This document shows positions 43,972 to 52,684 of a stretch of 64,000 nucleotides of DNA, in pieces. Made by a program: the position numbers and the translations under genes. Source of the stretch: DAHUXT01 sp036273675 (GTDB lineage: Bacteria; Chloroflexota; Ktedonobacteria; Ktedonobacterales; JADMIN01); contig DASUHD010000153.1 in assembly GCA_036273675.1 (NCBI GenBank), positions 36,541 to 100,540 on the forward strand, given 5' to 3'. Each line of letters begins with the position of its first letter. Within the stretch, counting starts at the first letter, position 1. Below the pieces are notes generated by a model. The model saw nothing but the letters and a program-made list of their open reading frames with translations. It ran no database searches and was not told the DNA's origin.

Positions 43972-44317
43972 GGTCTTCCCTTCCTTGCTAACCATTCTCT
44001 ACAAGAAGCGCGCAACGACGCGCCCACGCTGCTCCGTGCGAGGATACCGGCGAAGCAGGCACATATCCTTTTCGTATCCTCTCGCACTATCCACCCATCC
44101 TCTCTCCGCAGAGTGCGGGCCACAGTCATGCGCCAGAATGCGTGACTGCCTGGCAGGCGATGAGATTGGCATAACAAATGCGAAACCTCAATAATATCAT
44201 GCCGCGATATATGTTCCTATGGTAACAACGTCCGTCGGCGGCTGTCAGAGAGTTATTCCCTACTGGCATCTTAGCGGGCGGGTGTCTATTCCAGACGTGA
44301 AAGGTTCGAACAAATCC
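43972..44317. other. Divergent intergenic region
   Basis: No gene is supported between the ThDP enzyme and the mandelate-racemase-like gene. TTGGCA at 44166-44171 with an AT-rich CAATAATAT about 17 bases later is a possible promoter for the rightward gene. Confidence 0.35.
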
Positions 44318-45421
44318 GTGTCCATTCGCAATACAGCCGTATCCATCGAGCGCGTTGACGTATCTGCCTACCGAATACCCACCGATCTGCCCGAAGCCGA
44401 CGGCGCCTATGCCTGGGACTCGACCACGCTCGTCGTCGTCGAGGCAACGGCGGGCGGCGTGCGCGGTCTGGGCTACACCTACGCTGACACGGCGACCGCC
44501 ACGCTCATCCATGACATGCTTGCCGCTATCGTTCGCGGACGCAACGCCTTCGATGTGCCTGGCGCCTGGGGCGCGATGGTCCACAGCATCCGCAACCTGG
44601 GCCGTCCCGGCGTCGCCTCGATGGCGATCTCCGGCGTTGATGTGGCGCTCTGGGACTTGAAGGCAAAACTGCTCGATCTTCCGCTGTGCAAATTGCTCGG
44701 CCAGGCGCGCGAGGCCGTGCCAGTCTATGGTAGCGGCGGCTTCACCAGCTACAGCATCGCCCAGCTCCAACAGCAATTGGGCGGCTGGGTCGCGCAGGGT
44801 ATTCCGCGCGTCAAGATGAAGATTGGCACGCATCCCGCGGATGATTTGGAGCGTGTCCGCGCGGCCCGTGCGGCGATAGGCGCGGACGCGGACCTCTACG
44901 TGGATGCCAACGGCGCCTATACACGCAAACAGGCGTTGCGACAGGCGGAGGCGTTTGCCGATCTCGGCGTTGTCTGGTTCGAGGAGCCGGTCTCCTCGGA
45001 TGACCTGGAGGGTCTGCGTCTCATCCGCAACCGTGCGCCCGCGGGGATGAACATCGCGGCGGGTGAGTATGGCTACGACCTCTGGTACTTCCGCCGGATG
45101 CTGGAGGCTGGAGCCGTTGATGTTCAACAGGCGGACGGCTCGCGTTGTGGAGGCATCACCGGCTTTCTGCGCGCGGGAACGCTGGTCGAGGCGCGGAGCC
45201 TGCCGCTCTCGGCCCACTGCGCGCCATCGCTGCACCTGCACGCTTGTTGCGCCGTACCCAACCTCTGGCCTATCGAATACTTTCATGACCATGTGCGCAT
45301 CGAGCGTATGCTTTTCGACGGGGCCGTCTTGCCGGTCGATGGACTCCTCCATCCCGACCTGACGCGCCCCGGCATCGGCCTCGACTTCAAGCGAAAGGAC
45401 GCCGAGCGGTTCGCAGTGTGA
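44318..45421 (+). CDS. Mandelate racemase/muconate lactonizing enzyme-family protein (enolase superfamily)
   Basis: The 367-residue protein shows enolase-superfamily signatures. RVKMKIG is the K-x-K base. The acidic metal ligands are in DLYVDANGAY, VWFEEPVSS and AAGEYGYDLWYF, and a His lies in LSAHCAPSLHLHACC. Such enzymes abstract a proton next to a carboxylate, giving racemisation, dehydration or lactonisation of an acid sugar or similar compound. The frame is open back to ATG 44219, but conserved sequence begins near SIERVDVSAYRIPTD, so a GTG at 44318 was chosen; both lack a strong ribosome site. Nearby sugar-acid type genes (45.6-52.6 kb) fit a sugar-acid substrate. Confidence 0.9.
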   Translation: MSIRNTAVSIERVDVSAYRIPTDLPEADGAYAWDSTTLVVVEATAGGVRGLGYTYADTATATLIHDMLAAIVRGRNAFDVPGAWGAMVHSIRNLGRPGVASMAISGVDVALWDLKAKLLDLPLCKLLGQAREAVPVYGSGGFTSYSIAQLQQQLGGWVAQGIPRVKMKIGTHPADDLERVRAARAAIGADADLYVDANGAYTRKQALRQAEAFADLGVVWFEEPVSSDDLEGLRLIRNRAPAGMNIAAGEYGYDLWYFRRMLEAGAVDVQQADGSRCGGITGFLRAGTLVEARSLPLSAHCAPSLHLHACCAVPNLWPIEYFHDHVRIERMLFDGAVLPVDGLLHPDLTRPGIGLDFKRKDAERFAV

Positions 45422-45430
45422 AGGATGTTT

Positions 45431-45563
45431 CGGCCTTGAAAGGCCGGAGTAATGGCAGAATAAGGCTTGAAAGCCTGTTAGGGCAACTATGTCGCCCTGC
45501 TCGCCCTCCGGGCGAGGTGGCCATTTATGGCCTGTTTTCGTATACTCCGGCCATGCATGGCCG
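45431..45563. repeat. Array of six short hairpins
   Basis: Six adjacent stem-loops fill this gap: CGGCCTT-GA-AAGGCCG (45431-45446), AGGCTT-GA-AAGCCT (45463-45476), AGGGC/GCCCT (45480-45498), CTCGCCC-TCC-GGGCGAG (45500-45516), GGCCAT-TT-ATGGCC (45519-45532) and the palindrome CGGCCATGCATGGCCG (45548-45563). They lie between the racemase-like gene and the FAD/Fe-S dehydrogenase gene. No T-run marks a terminator. Confidence 0.75.
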
Positions 45564-45621
45564 AGAGTGTTGCTGGGACGCCGTATTACATCGCATGTCC
45601 GTTTGATGGAAAGGTGAATCT

Positions 45622-48600
45622 ATGGCAGGCGCATTGGAGCGGACCGAGCCACCATCCTATTCGGGGCGGCAGGAGCGCGCGCTGGCGGATACAGACCGCC
45701 ATGGCCTGGAGACCGCATTGCGGCGCGCCATCGCGGGCGAAGCGCATTTCGACGACGGTCACCGCGCGCTCTACGCTACCGACGCCTCAAACTACCGTCA
45801 GCCACCGATTGGCATCGTCGTGCCGCGCACGAACGATGATGTGTTGGCGACGGTGGCGCTCTGTCGCGCCTATGGAGCGCCGCTGCTCAACCGGGGCGGC
45901 GGCACCAGCCTCGCGGGCCAGTGCTGCAACGCCGCCGTCATTTTAGACTTCTCCAAATACCTGAACCAGGTGCTCGAGATCGATCCCGGCCGTAAGCTGG
46001 CGCGCGTCCAGCCGGGCGTCGTGCTCGATGACCTGCGCGCCGCGGCGGAGCGCCATCACCTCACCTTCGGACCCGACCCAGCCACCCATAACCGCTGCAC
46101 GCTCGGTGGCATGCTCGGCAACGATTCCTGCGGCGTCCACTCCGTCATGGCGGGCAAAACGGTGGATAACACCGAGAGCCTGGATGTGCTGACCTCCAGC
46201 GGGCTGCGGCTCACCGTCGGCCAGACAGGTGACGACGAGTTGGAGAGTATCATCGCCGAAGGCGGCGAGCGCGGCGACATCTACCGGCGGCTGCGCGACC
46301 TGCGCGACCGCTACGGCGACCTCGTCCGCGCGCGTTACCCAAAGATTCCCCGCCGTGTCTCCGGCTATAACCTCGACCAGTTGCTGCCAGAGAACGGCTT
46401 TCATGTTGCCCGTGCGCTGGTTGGCGCCGAAGGCACCTGCGCCACGATCCTGGAGGCGACGCTCAACCTCGTCCACAGCCCATCGCATCGCGTGCTGCTG
46501 GCGCTGGGCTACCCCGACATCTATCGCGCCTGCGATCACACCATGGAGCTACTAGCATACAAGCCCATTGGACTCGAAGGCTTTGACGAACACCTGGTTG
46601 ACGATGTGCGCCGCAAGGCTCTGGACCCCGCCGCGCTGAAGCTATTACCAGCGGGCCGTGGCTGGCTGCTCGTCGAGTTTGGCGCGGACTCGCAGGGCGA
46701 GGCGTGGAATATGGCGCGCGCCGCGATGGATGCCCTTCAGCGCGGACAGCATCCGCCCGCAATGCGTCTGGTTGAAGATCCAGGCCAGATGGCGATGATC
46801 TGGAAGGTGCGCGAATCGGGCCTTGGCGCCACGACCCGCATCCCCGGCGCGGCCCAGACGTGGTCCGGCTGGGAGGACTCCGCCGCGCCACCGGAGAAGT
46901 TCGCGGACTATCTGCGCGACCTGCGCGCGCTCATCGACCGCTACCACTACACCAGCGCATTTTATGGCCACTTCGGCCAGGGATGTCTGCATACCCGCAT
47001 CGACTTCGACCTGGCGACCAGCGAGGGCATCACACGCTTCCGCTCCTTTATAGAGGAGGCGGCTGATCTGGTCGTCAGCTATGGCGGCTGCCCCTCAGGT
47101 GAGCATGGCGATGGCCAGTCGCGGGCGGAGCTCCTGCCCAAAGTCTTCGGGCCGGAGCTAGTACAGGCGTTTGGCGAGTTCAAGGCCATCTGGGATCCTG
47201 ACGATATGATGAATCCCGGCAAGATCGTAAGGCCCTATCGCATCGATGAGAACCTGCGGCTGGGGACCGACTACCGGCCCGCGCGCCCGAAAACGCATTT
47301 CCGCTTCCCGGAGGACGGCGGCAGCCTGGCGACGGCGACGTTGCGCTGCGTCGGGGTAGGCCTCTGCCGTCGCCAGGAGGGCGGGACCATGTGTCCAAGC
47401 TACATGGTCACCCACGACGAGATGCACTCCACCCGGGGCCGCGCGCATCTGCTCTTCGAGATGCTGCAGGGCGACGTGCTGCGTGACGGCTGGCGCGACG
47501 AGTCTGTGCGCGAGGCGCTCGATCTCTGTCTGGCCTGCAAGGGCTGCAAGGGTGACTGCCCCGTCAATGTCGATATGGCGACGTATAAAGCTGAGTTCCT
47601 CTCGCACTACTACGCCGGTCGCCTCCGTCCACGCAGCGCCTATGCGATGGGTCTGATCTACTGGTGGGCGCGCCTCGCCGCCCTGGCGCCATCGCTCGCC
47701 AACGTCCTGATTCGCGCGCCGGGGATCAGTCGGGTCGCCAAACTGGCTGCTGGCGTCTCGCCCAAACGCACGATGCCAGCCTTCGCGCGGCAAACATTCA
47801 AACGCTGGTGGCGACGTCGTCCTGTGCATGCCGAGCCGACCGCCGCGCAACGGGTGCTACTCTGGCCAGATACCTTCAACAACCATTTCCATCCCGAAAC
47901 GGCGGTCGCGGCGGTTGAGGTATTGGAGGCGGCGGGCTTTCAGGTTGACGTGCCGCGCGGCTCGCTCTGCTGCGGTCGCCCGCTCTACGATTTCGGCATG
48001 CTCGACACCGCCAAACGGCTGCTGCGCCAGATACTCGACGCGCTAGCCCCCGAGCTGGACGCGGGAACCCCAATCGTCGTCCTGGAACCAAGCTGCGCCT
48101 CGGTCTTCCGTGACGAGCTGGTCAATCTCTTTCCCGACGATGTGAATGCGCGCCGCCTCAAGGCGCAGACCTACCTGCTCAGCGAGTTTCTCGAAGGTTT
48201 CGCGCCCGATTTCCAGACAGGTACATTGCAGCGCGCCGCGCTCGTCCAGGGGCATTGCCACCAGCAAGCGGTGTTGGGGATGCGCGCCGAGACCGCCGTA
48301 CTCACAAAACACGTGGCTAGCTGCGAGACGCTGAACGCGGGCTGTTGCGGGATGGCGGGCGCGTTTGGCTTCGAGAACGACCACTATGCGGTCTCCATCG
48401 CCTGTGGCGAGCGGGCGCTGCTGCCAGCGGTGCGCAACGCGCCAAAAGATGCGCTCATCGTGGCCGATGGATTCAGTTGTCGCGAGCAGATCGCGCAGAC
48501 CACCGACCGCCAGGCGCTGCATCTGGCCGACGTTTTGCGCCTGGCTCTGCATGAAGAAGAAAACACAACTCATGGTGACTATCCAGAACGCGCGACCAAA

Positions 48601-48714
48601 ACGCTCGCCGCGACAAGAAAGCTATGGGCCTCGCCCCTGCTGCTGATCGGCGGCCTTGGCCTGCTGGCGGCCATCATCACGCGCTGGCGGCGTGGGCGAA
48701 GGAGCGCCGCGTGA
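45622..48714 (+). CDS. FAD-linked oxidase fused to Fe-S oxidoreductase (D-2-hydroxyacid dehydrogenase-like)
   Basis: The 1030-residue protein starts with an FAD_binding_4 domain (NRGGGTSLAGQCCNAAVILD) and the matching C-terminal oxidase domain (residues about 230-530). Two 4Fe-4S clusters follow (CVGVGLCRRQEGGTMCPSY and LCLACKGCKGDCPVN). Two CCG cysteine-rich motifs come next (SLCCGRPLYDFGML, GCCGMAGAFGFE), then a final membrane helix. The layout matches YdiJ/D-lactate-type or D-2-hydroxyglutarate dehydrogenases that pass electrons from a 2-hydroxyacid to quinone. GGAAAGGTGA precedes the ATG. The hairpin array lies directly upstream. Confidence 0.93.
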   Translation: MAGALERTEPPSYSGRQERALADTDRHGLETALRRAIAGEAHFDDGHRALYATDASNYRQPPIGIVVPRTNDDVLATVALCRAYGAPLLNRGGGTSLAGQCCNAAVILDFSKYLNQVLEIDPGRKLARVQPGVVLDDLRAAAERHHLTFGPDPATHNRCTLGGMLGNDSCGVHSVMAGKTVDNTESLDVLTSSGLRLTVGQTGDDELESIIAEGGERGDIYRRLRDLRDRYGDLVRARYPKIPRRVSGYNLDQLLPENGFHVARALVGAEGTCATILEATLNLVHSPSHRVLLALGYPDIYRACDHTMELLAYKPIGLEGFDEHLVDDVRRKALDPAALKLLPAGRGWLLVEFGADSQGEAWNMARAAMDALQRGQHPPAMRLVEDPGQMAMIWKVRESGLGATTRIPGAAQTWSGWEDSAAPPEKFADYLRDLRALIDRYHYTSAFYGHFGQGCLHTRIDFDLATSEGITRFRSFIEEAADLVVSYGGCPSGEHGDGQSRAELLPKVFGPELVQAFGEFKAIWDPDDMMNPGKIVRPYRIDENLRLGTDYRPARPKTHFRFPEDGGSLATATLRCVGVGLCRRQEGGTMCPSYMVTHDEMHSTRGRAHLLFEMLQGDVLRDGWRDESVREALDLCLACKGCKGDCPVNVDMATYKAEFLSHYYAGRLRPRSAYAMGLIYWWARLAALAPSLANVLIRAPGISRVAKLAAGVSPKRTMPAFARQTFKRWWRRRPVHAEPTAAQRVLLWPDTFNNHFHPETAVAAVEVLEAAGFQVDVPRGSLCCGRPLYDFGMLDTAKRLLRQILDALAPELDAGTPIVVLEPSCASVFRDELVNLFPDDVNARRLKAQTYLLSEFLEGFAPDFQTGTLQRAALVQGHCHQQAVLGMRAETAVLTKHVASCETLNAGCCGMAGAFGFENDHYAVSIACGERALLPAVRNAPKDALIVADGFSCREQIAQTTDRQALHLADVLRLALHEEENTTHGDYPERATKTLAATRKLWASPLLLIGGLGLLAAIITRWRRGRRSAA

Positions 48715-48759
48715 GTGAATATTGAAGCATTCCGGTCGGCGCCGACTCTGCCTCTGCCT

Positions 48760-48782
48760 CCCCTCTCCCACGGGGAGAGGGG
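48760..48782. repeat. GC-rich palindromic element, copy 4
   Basis: CCCCTCTCCC (48760-48769) and GGGAGAGGGG (48773-48782) form a perfect 10-bp hairpin with loop ACG, followed by CCGGGGTGGGG. It is the cleanest member of the family also seen at 25646 and 42053-42208, and like them lies between genes. Confidence 0.7.
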
Positions 48783-48878
48783 CCGGGGTGGGGTCTGAGG
48801 GTGAGGTTTCTGGCTGACGACACAGCCGCATGCGCCAGGACGCGCATATGTTCACTGTTCGATGAAGGAGTATCGCAT

Positions 48879-49943
48879 ATGAAGGCAGTGCTTCCTGCCC
48901 AATGGAGAGAACGATTCGAGAATACGCCACTCGTCCGGGAGTGGACCGACCAACGCGTGCGGCACGGCCCGCTCCGGCTCGTGCCGAAGTCATGGGTGCG
49001 CGAGGGCATCGAGCTGGACCAGCATATTCGCGAGGGACGGTTCCAGCGCAGCCTCGCGCTGATTGCCGCGGGGTCGGCGCTGCTCGGCGGCCTCGAAGTC
49101 AGCTACGAGCACGTCATTGGCAGCTACAGCCAGCGTGTCATGTATAGCCCGGTCTTCCTCAGCGGAGCGGTGACTGTCGCGGGTGTCTGGGGCGCATTCG
49201 ACCGCCGCATCGCGCGCACCCTGCTGCCTGCGGCCTCCGCCGCGCTGCTTCTCGATGGGACAATCGGCTTCATGTATCACATCCGTGGTATTCACCGGAA
49301 GCCCGGTGGCTGGCGGCTGCCCGTCTACAACATCGTCATGGGGCCGCCGCTGTTCGCGCCATTGCTGCTGGGCATTAGCGGCATGCTGGGCCTGATCGCG
49401 TCCGGCCTGCGCCGCGAAGATAGCCCGCTCCGGCTTCTGCCCGGTTATGCCCATCCCGCCGATTCACGGCTCCCAGGCGCGTCAAGGCTGCGGTCCCTGC
49501 TGCCCCGGCGGATAAGCCGCGAGGGGATGGAGTTGGCGCAGCACGTGCGCGAGGGGCGTTTCCAGAAGGCGCTCGCCGCGGCAATGGCCATCTCTGGGCT
49601 GCTCAATGGCGCTGAGGCGCTCTACTCGCACTACAAGACCAACTATGCCTATCGCAGCCAGTGGATCCCCGTCGCGCTTGCCCCGGTCCTCGCGGTCGCT
49701 GGCTTTGGCGCGGTGGCCGACCGCCGCGTCGCGCGCACGCTCTTGCCGCTGGCGTCATTGGCGGCCATCATCAACGGCGGCCTTGGCCTCTTCTATCACA
49801 GCCGTGGCATCCTGCGTCGCCCAGGCGGCCTCAAGACACCTGTCTACAACATCATCTATGGGCCGCCCATTTTCGCGCCGCTTCTCTATGCCGCGACCGG
49901 ATTTCTTGGCCTGTTGGCCAGTCTGTTGCGAAGGGGGGACTAA
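48879..49943 (+). CDS. Membrane protein with internal duplication
   Basis: The 354-residue protein consists of two homologous halves of about 170 residues, each with about four membrane segments. Matching blocks are EGIELDQHIREGRFQ against EGMELAQHVREGRFQ, RRIARTLLP against RRVARTLLP, and VYNIVMGPPLFAPLL against VYNIIYGPPIFAPLL. I do not recognise the family. AAGGAG sets the ATG at 48879; the open frame further upstream is not conserved. The gene is followed by the gluconate-dehydrogenase-like genes 2 bases later, so it could be their membrane anchor or quinone module, but it has no haem-binding CxxCH. Confidence 0.85.
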   Translation: MKAVLPAQWRERFENTPLVREWTDQRVRHGPLRLVPKSWVREGIELDQHIREGRFQRSLALIAAGSALLGGLEVSYEHVIGSYSQRVMYSPVFLSGAVTVAGVWGAFDRRIARTLLPAASAALLLDGTIGFMYHIRGIHRKPGGWRLPVYNIVMGPPLFAPLLLGISGMLGLIASGLRREDSPLRLLPGYAHPADSRLPGASRLRSLLPRRISREGMELAQHVREGRFQKALAAAMAISGLLNGAEALYSHYKTNYAYRSQWIPVALAPVLAVAGFGAVADRRVARTLLPLASLAAIINGGLGLFYHSRGILRRPGGLKTPVYNIIYGPPIFAPLLYAATGFLGLLASLLRRGD

Positions 49944-49945
49944 TT

Positions 49946-50782
49946 ATGGCGCGTCGCACATCATCTCGTGGCGCAATGACCACCGCCAACCAGCAGAGCG
50001 CTCAGCGCGTCGAAGCCTCGCCCACGGAGCCGCGTGGTCGGCTGCCCATCGATCCCCAGACAGGTCATCCGATTGCGCCACGCGCCCAGCCCGGCTACTA
50101 TCCAGGCTTCTCGACGCTCGCCCAGCAAAAGTTCTGGGATGAGGCAACGCGCCAGGTCGTTCTGCGGCGCGTCAACGAGCCGCCGCCCATTCGTTTCTTC
50201 AGCCCCGAAGAGGCGCGGTTGCTGAGGGCGGTCATCGACCGGATCATCCCTCAGGATGACCGTGACCCTGACCACAGAGTGTCCATTCTGAACGTCATCG
50301 ACGACCGGCTCTACCACAACCGCATCGATGGCTACCGCTACGACGATATGCCCCCCGACGGCGAGGCGCATCGGCTGGGCCTCCAGGCTATCGAGGCAAT
50401 CGCGCAGGAGACGCAGGGCCAGCATTTCGTGGATTTGTCCCCCGACCAGCAGGACCGCGTTCTCCTCTCCATCCACGACTGCCAGCCGCCCGCGGCGCAT
50501 GACATCTGGGCGCGGATGAACTGTCAGCGCTACTGGATGCTGCTCGTGCAGGACTGCATCGAAGGCTATTACGCGCATCCCTGGGCGTGGGACGAGATTG
50601 GCTTTGGCGGTCCCGCCTACCCGCGCGGCTACATGCGGCTGGAGCACGGCAGGCCGGAGCCATGGGAGGTCGAGGAACATCGCTACGAGTGGTCTGGTCC
50701 GTCATGGTCAGCGTCGAATCGCTACGAGCCAATCGGCGGGGAACAGGGAGCCGTGACACCAGGCCAGGAAGGAACCCATTGA
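49946..50782 (+). CDS. Gluconate 2-dehydrogenase subunit 3-like protein
   Basis: The 278-residue protein matches the small (gamma) subunit family: FFSPEEARLLRAVIDRIIPQ, GLQAIEAIAQETQGQHFVDL, SPDQQDRVLLSIHDCQPPAA and QDCIEGYYAHPWAWDEIGFG. Such subunits pair with a GMC-type FAD subunit and usually a cytochrome c to oxidise sugar acids at the membrane. The usual Tat signal is absent; instead there is a charged N-terminal stretch. AAGGGGGG precedes the ATG at 49946. It ends at the very start of the GMC gene. Confidence 0.92.
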   Translation: MARRTSSRGAMTTANQQSAQRVEASPTEPRGRLPIDPQTGHPIAPRAQPGYYPGFSTLAQQKFWDEATRQVVLRRVNEPPPIRFFSPEEARLLRAVIDRIIPQDDRDPDHRVSILNVIDDRLYHNRIDGYRYDDMPPDGEAHRLGLQAIEAIAQETQGQHFVDLSPDQQDRVLLSIHDCQPPAAHDIWARMNCQRYWMLLVQDCIEGYYAHPWAWDEIGFGGPAYPRGYMRLEHGRPEPWEVEEHRYEWSGPSWSASNRYEPIGGEQGAVTPGQEGTH

Positions 50783-50784
50783 TT

Positions 50785-52584
50785 ATGAATAACTCTCCGC
50801 TCTTCGGGGCATTTCAGTCACCAGATAGGGATGATACTCATCGCCTCGGCCCCATCCAGAAGATCGACGTCGAAATGCGCCACTTTCGGCGGGGTGACGA
50901 GGTCGATTATGTCATCGTCGGCGTTGGCTCGGCGGGCGGCGTGCTGATCCAGCGGCTCGCGCGGGCGGGTTTTCGTGTTGTCGGCTTCGACGCCGGACCG
51001 TTCTGGGATACCGAGCGCGACTGGGTCAGCGACGAGGCAGGCTCGCATAATCTCTACTGGAACGCTCTGCGCATATCTGGCGGAGCCAACCCGCTCGCCT
51101 TCGGCGCCAACAATAGCGGCAAGGGCGTCGGCGGCGGCTCGGTCCACTGGGCCGGCTTCACGCCACGCTTCCATCCCTCCGACTTCCGTGTCTACTCCGA
51201 GGATGGCGTCGGCGCCGACTGGCCCATCTCCTACTGGGATATCAAGCCGTATTACGAGTTGATGGAGCGCGAGATTCCGGTGGCTGGCCCGGCGAACTAT
51301 CCCTGGGGCGATCCACATGGCTACCCGTATGGCCCCCATCCGCTGGGGGGTGTCGGCGACGCGCTGGTGCGTGGCTGCACGAAACTGGGCATCGGCGTCG
51401 TGGCGGGCGGCCCGGTCGCCATCAACTCCGGCTCGCATGCCGACCGTCCGCACTGCATCTACCGCGGGTTCTGCATCCAGGGCTGCAAGGTCGGCGCGAA
51501 GCAAAGCACGCTTATCAGCCACGTCCCCGATGCGATTCGCTACGGCGCGGAGATACGCGCCAACTGCATGGTCAGCCAGATCATGATGGGCAAGGATGGG
51601 AAGGTTACTGGCGTGCGGTACTTCGATGCCGACGGCGAGGAGCACGAACAGCGGGCCAAAGTCGTCATCGTTTCCGGCTATAGCATCGAGACGCCGCGCC
51701 TGCTGCTCAACTCCGCCTGTCCGGGGTTCGAGCAGGGGCTGGCGAATTCGAGCGGCATGGTCGGCAAATATCTCATGGCGCAGGCGGGCAACGTCATCCT
51801 GGGGCGCTTCGACGAGCCGGTGCGCATGTACAAAGCGCCTCCCGCGCATGCGCTCACCGAGGCGTTCTACGAGACGGATCCCGCGCGCGGCTTCGCCCGT
51901 GGCTTCGCGATTCAGACCGTCGGTCCGCTGCCCATTGCCTTCGCCAAGCAGATGATGGTGGCGAAAGGCGCCTGGGGCTGGGGGCTGCGCAAAGTGATGA
52001 TGGACTACAACCACTGGGCGGCCTTTGGCTTTCTAGGCGAGATTCTCCCCTGGGAGGACAACCGCGTCGAGCTGGCCGAGGAGACCGACCAGTACGGTCT
52101 GCGCGTCGCCAAAATCACCTTCAACCTGCACGAGAACGATAAGAAGCTGATCGCCTGGGGCAAAAACAAGACGATGGAGGTGATGTATGCGGCTGGCGCG
52201 GAGGAGGTGGTCGAGGAGCCGCGCTATGCCCATCTCATCGGTGGCGCGCGCATGGGCGACGACCCGCGCACCTCGGTGGTGGATAGCTTTGGCCGTTCCC
52301 ACGATATCCCGAATCTCTTTCTCTGCGACGGCAGTATCTTCCCGACACAAGGCTCGGCCAATCCTGGCCTGACCATCCAGGCGCTCGCTGCGCGGACCGC
52401 GGACTACCTGATCGCGGAGGGCGACGCAGTCGCATCGCGCGATGGACATGTCCATACGGCCCCGCCGATTCGCTACGATCTTTCGCCCCACGGCGTCTCG
52501 GGACGCGGTATGCCGCGCATTAAGTCGAGCGCGCATGGTATCAGCATAGGTTTCGGTGGACTGGCCATCGGCAACGACGATTAA
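50785..52584 (+). CDS. GMC-family FAD oxidoreductase (gluconate/choline-dehydrogenase-like)
   Basis: The 599-residue flavoprotein has the FAD motif DYVIVGVGSAGGVLIQRLAR, the GMC signature SGKGVGGGSVHWAGFTPRF, and a GMC C-terminal end (LCDGSIFPTQGSANPGLTIQ). With the subunit-3 gene before it, it should oxidise a sugar or sugar acid. A TTG at 50779 overlaps the previous stop codon and has better ribosome-site spacing than ATG 50785, so the start is not settled. The usual cytochrome c third subunit is missing here; electrons may go to the duplicated membrane protein or to a quinone directly. Confidence 0.93.
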   Translation: MNNSPLFGAFQSPDRDDTHRLGPIQKIDVEMRHFRRGDEVDYVIVGVGSAGGVLIQRLARAGFRVVGFDAGPFWDTERDWVSDEAGSHNLYWNALRISGGANPLAFGANNSGKGVGGGSVHWAGFTPRFHPSDFRVYSEDGVGADWPISYWDIKPYYELMEREIPVAGPANYPWGDPHGYPYGPHPLGGVGDALVRGCTKLGIGVVAGGPVAINSGSHADRPHCIYRGFCIQGCKVGAKQSTLISHVPDAIRYGAEIRANCMVSQIMMGKDGKVTGVRYFDADGEEHEQRAKVVIVSGYSIETPRLLLNSACPGFEQGLANSSGMVGKYLMAQAGNVILGRFDEPVRMYKAPPAHALTEAFYETDPARGFARGFAIQTVGPLPIAFAKQMMVAKGAWGWGLRKVMMDYNHWAAFGFLGEILPWEDNRVELAEETDQYGLRVAKITFNLHENDKKLIAWGKNKTMEVMYAAGAEEVVEEPRYAHLIGGARMGDDPRTSVVDSFGRSHDIPNLFLCDGSIFPTQGSANPGLTIQALAARTADYLIAEGDAVASRDGHVHTAPPIRYDLSPHGVSGRGMPRIKSSAHGISIGFGGLAIGNDD

Positions 52585-52684
52585 CGCGATATCTGCGGAA
52601 TAATCCCAGGATAGAGGTGGCTCCATCCATCTGAGGAATCATCTACTCTACGCGAGAAAGAGAAATACAGAGGGCAGGAATCCT

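Noticed and set aside
44126..45352. 408-codon frame on the minus strand
   Set aside because: Shadow of the mandelate-racemase-like gene, which has all its metal ligands.
45431..45476. First hairpins as a simple terminator
   Set aside because: No T-run follows in either direction, and four more hairpins follow.
50818..52014. 398-codon frame on the minus strand
   Set aside because: Shadow of the GMC oxidoreductase.
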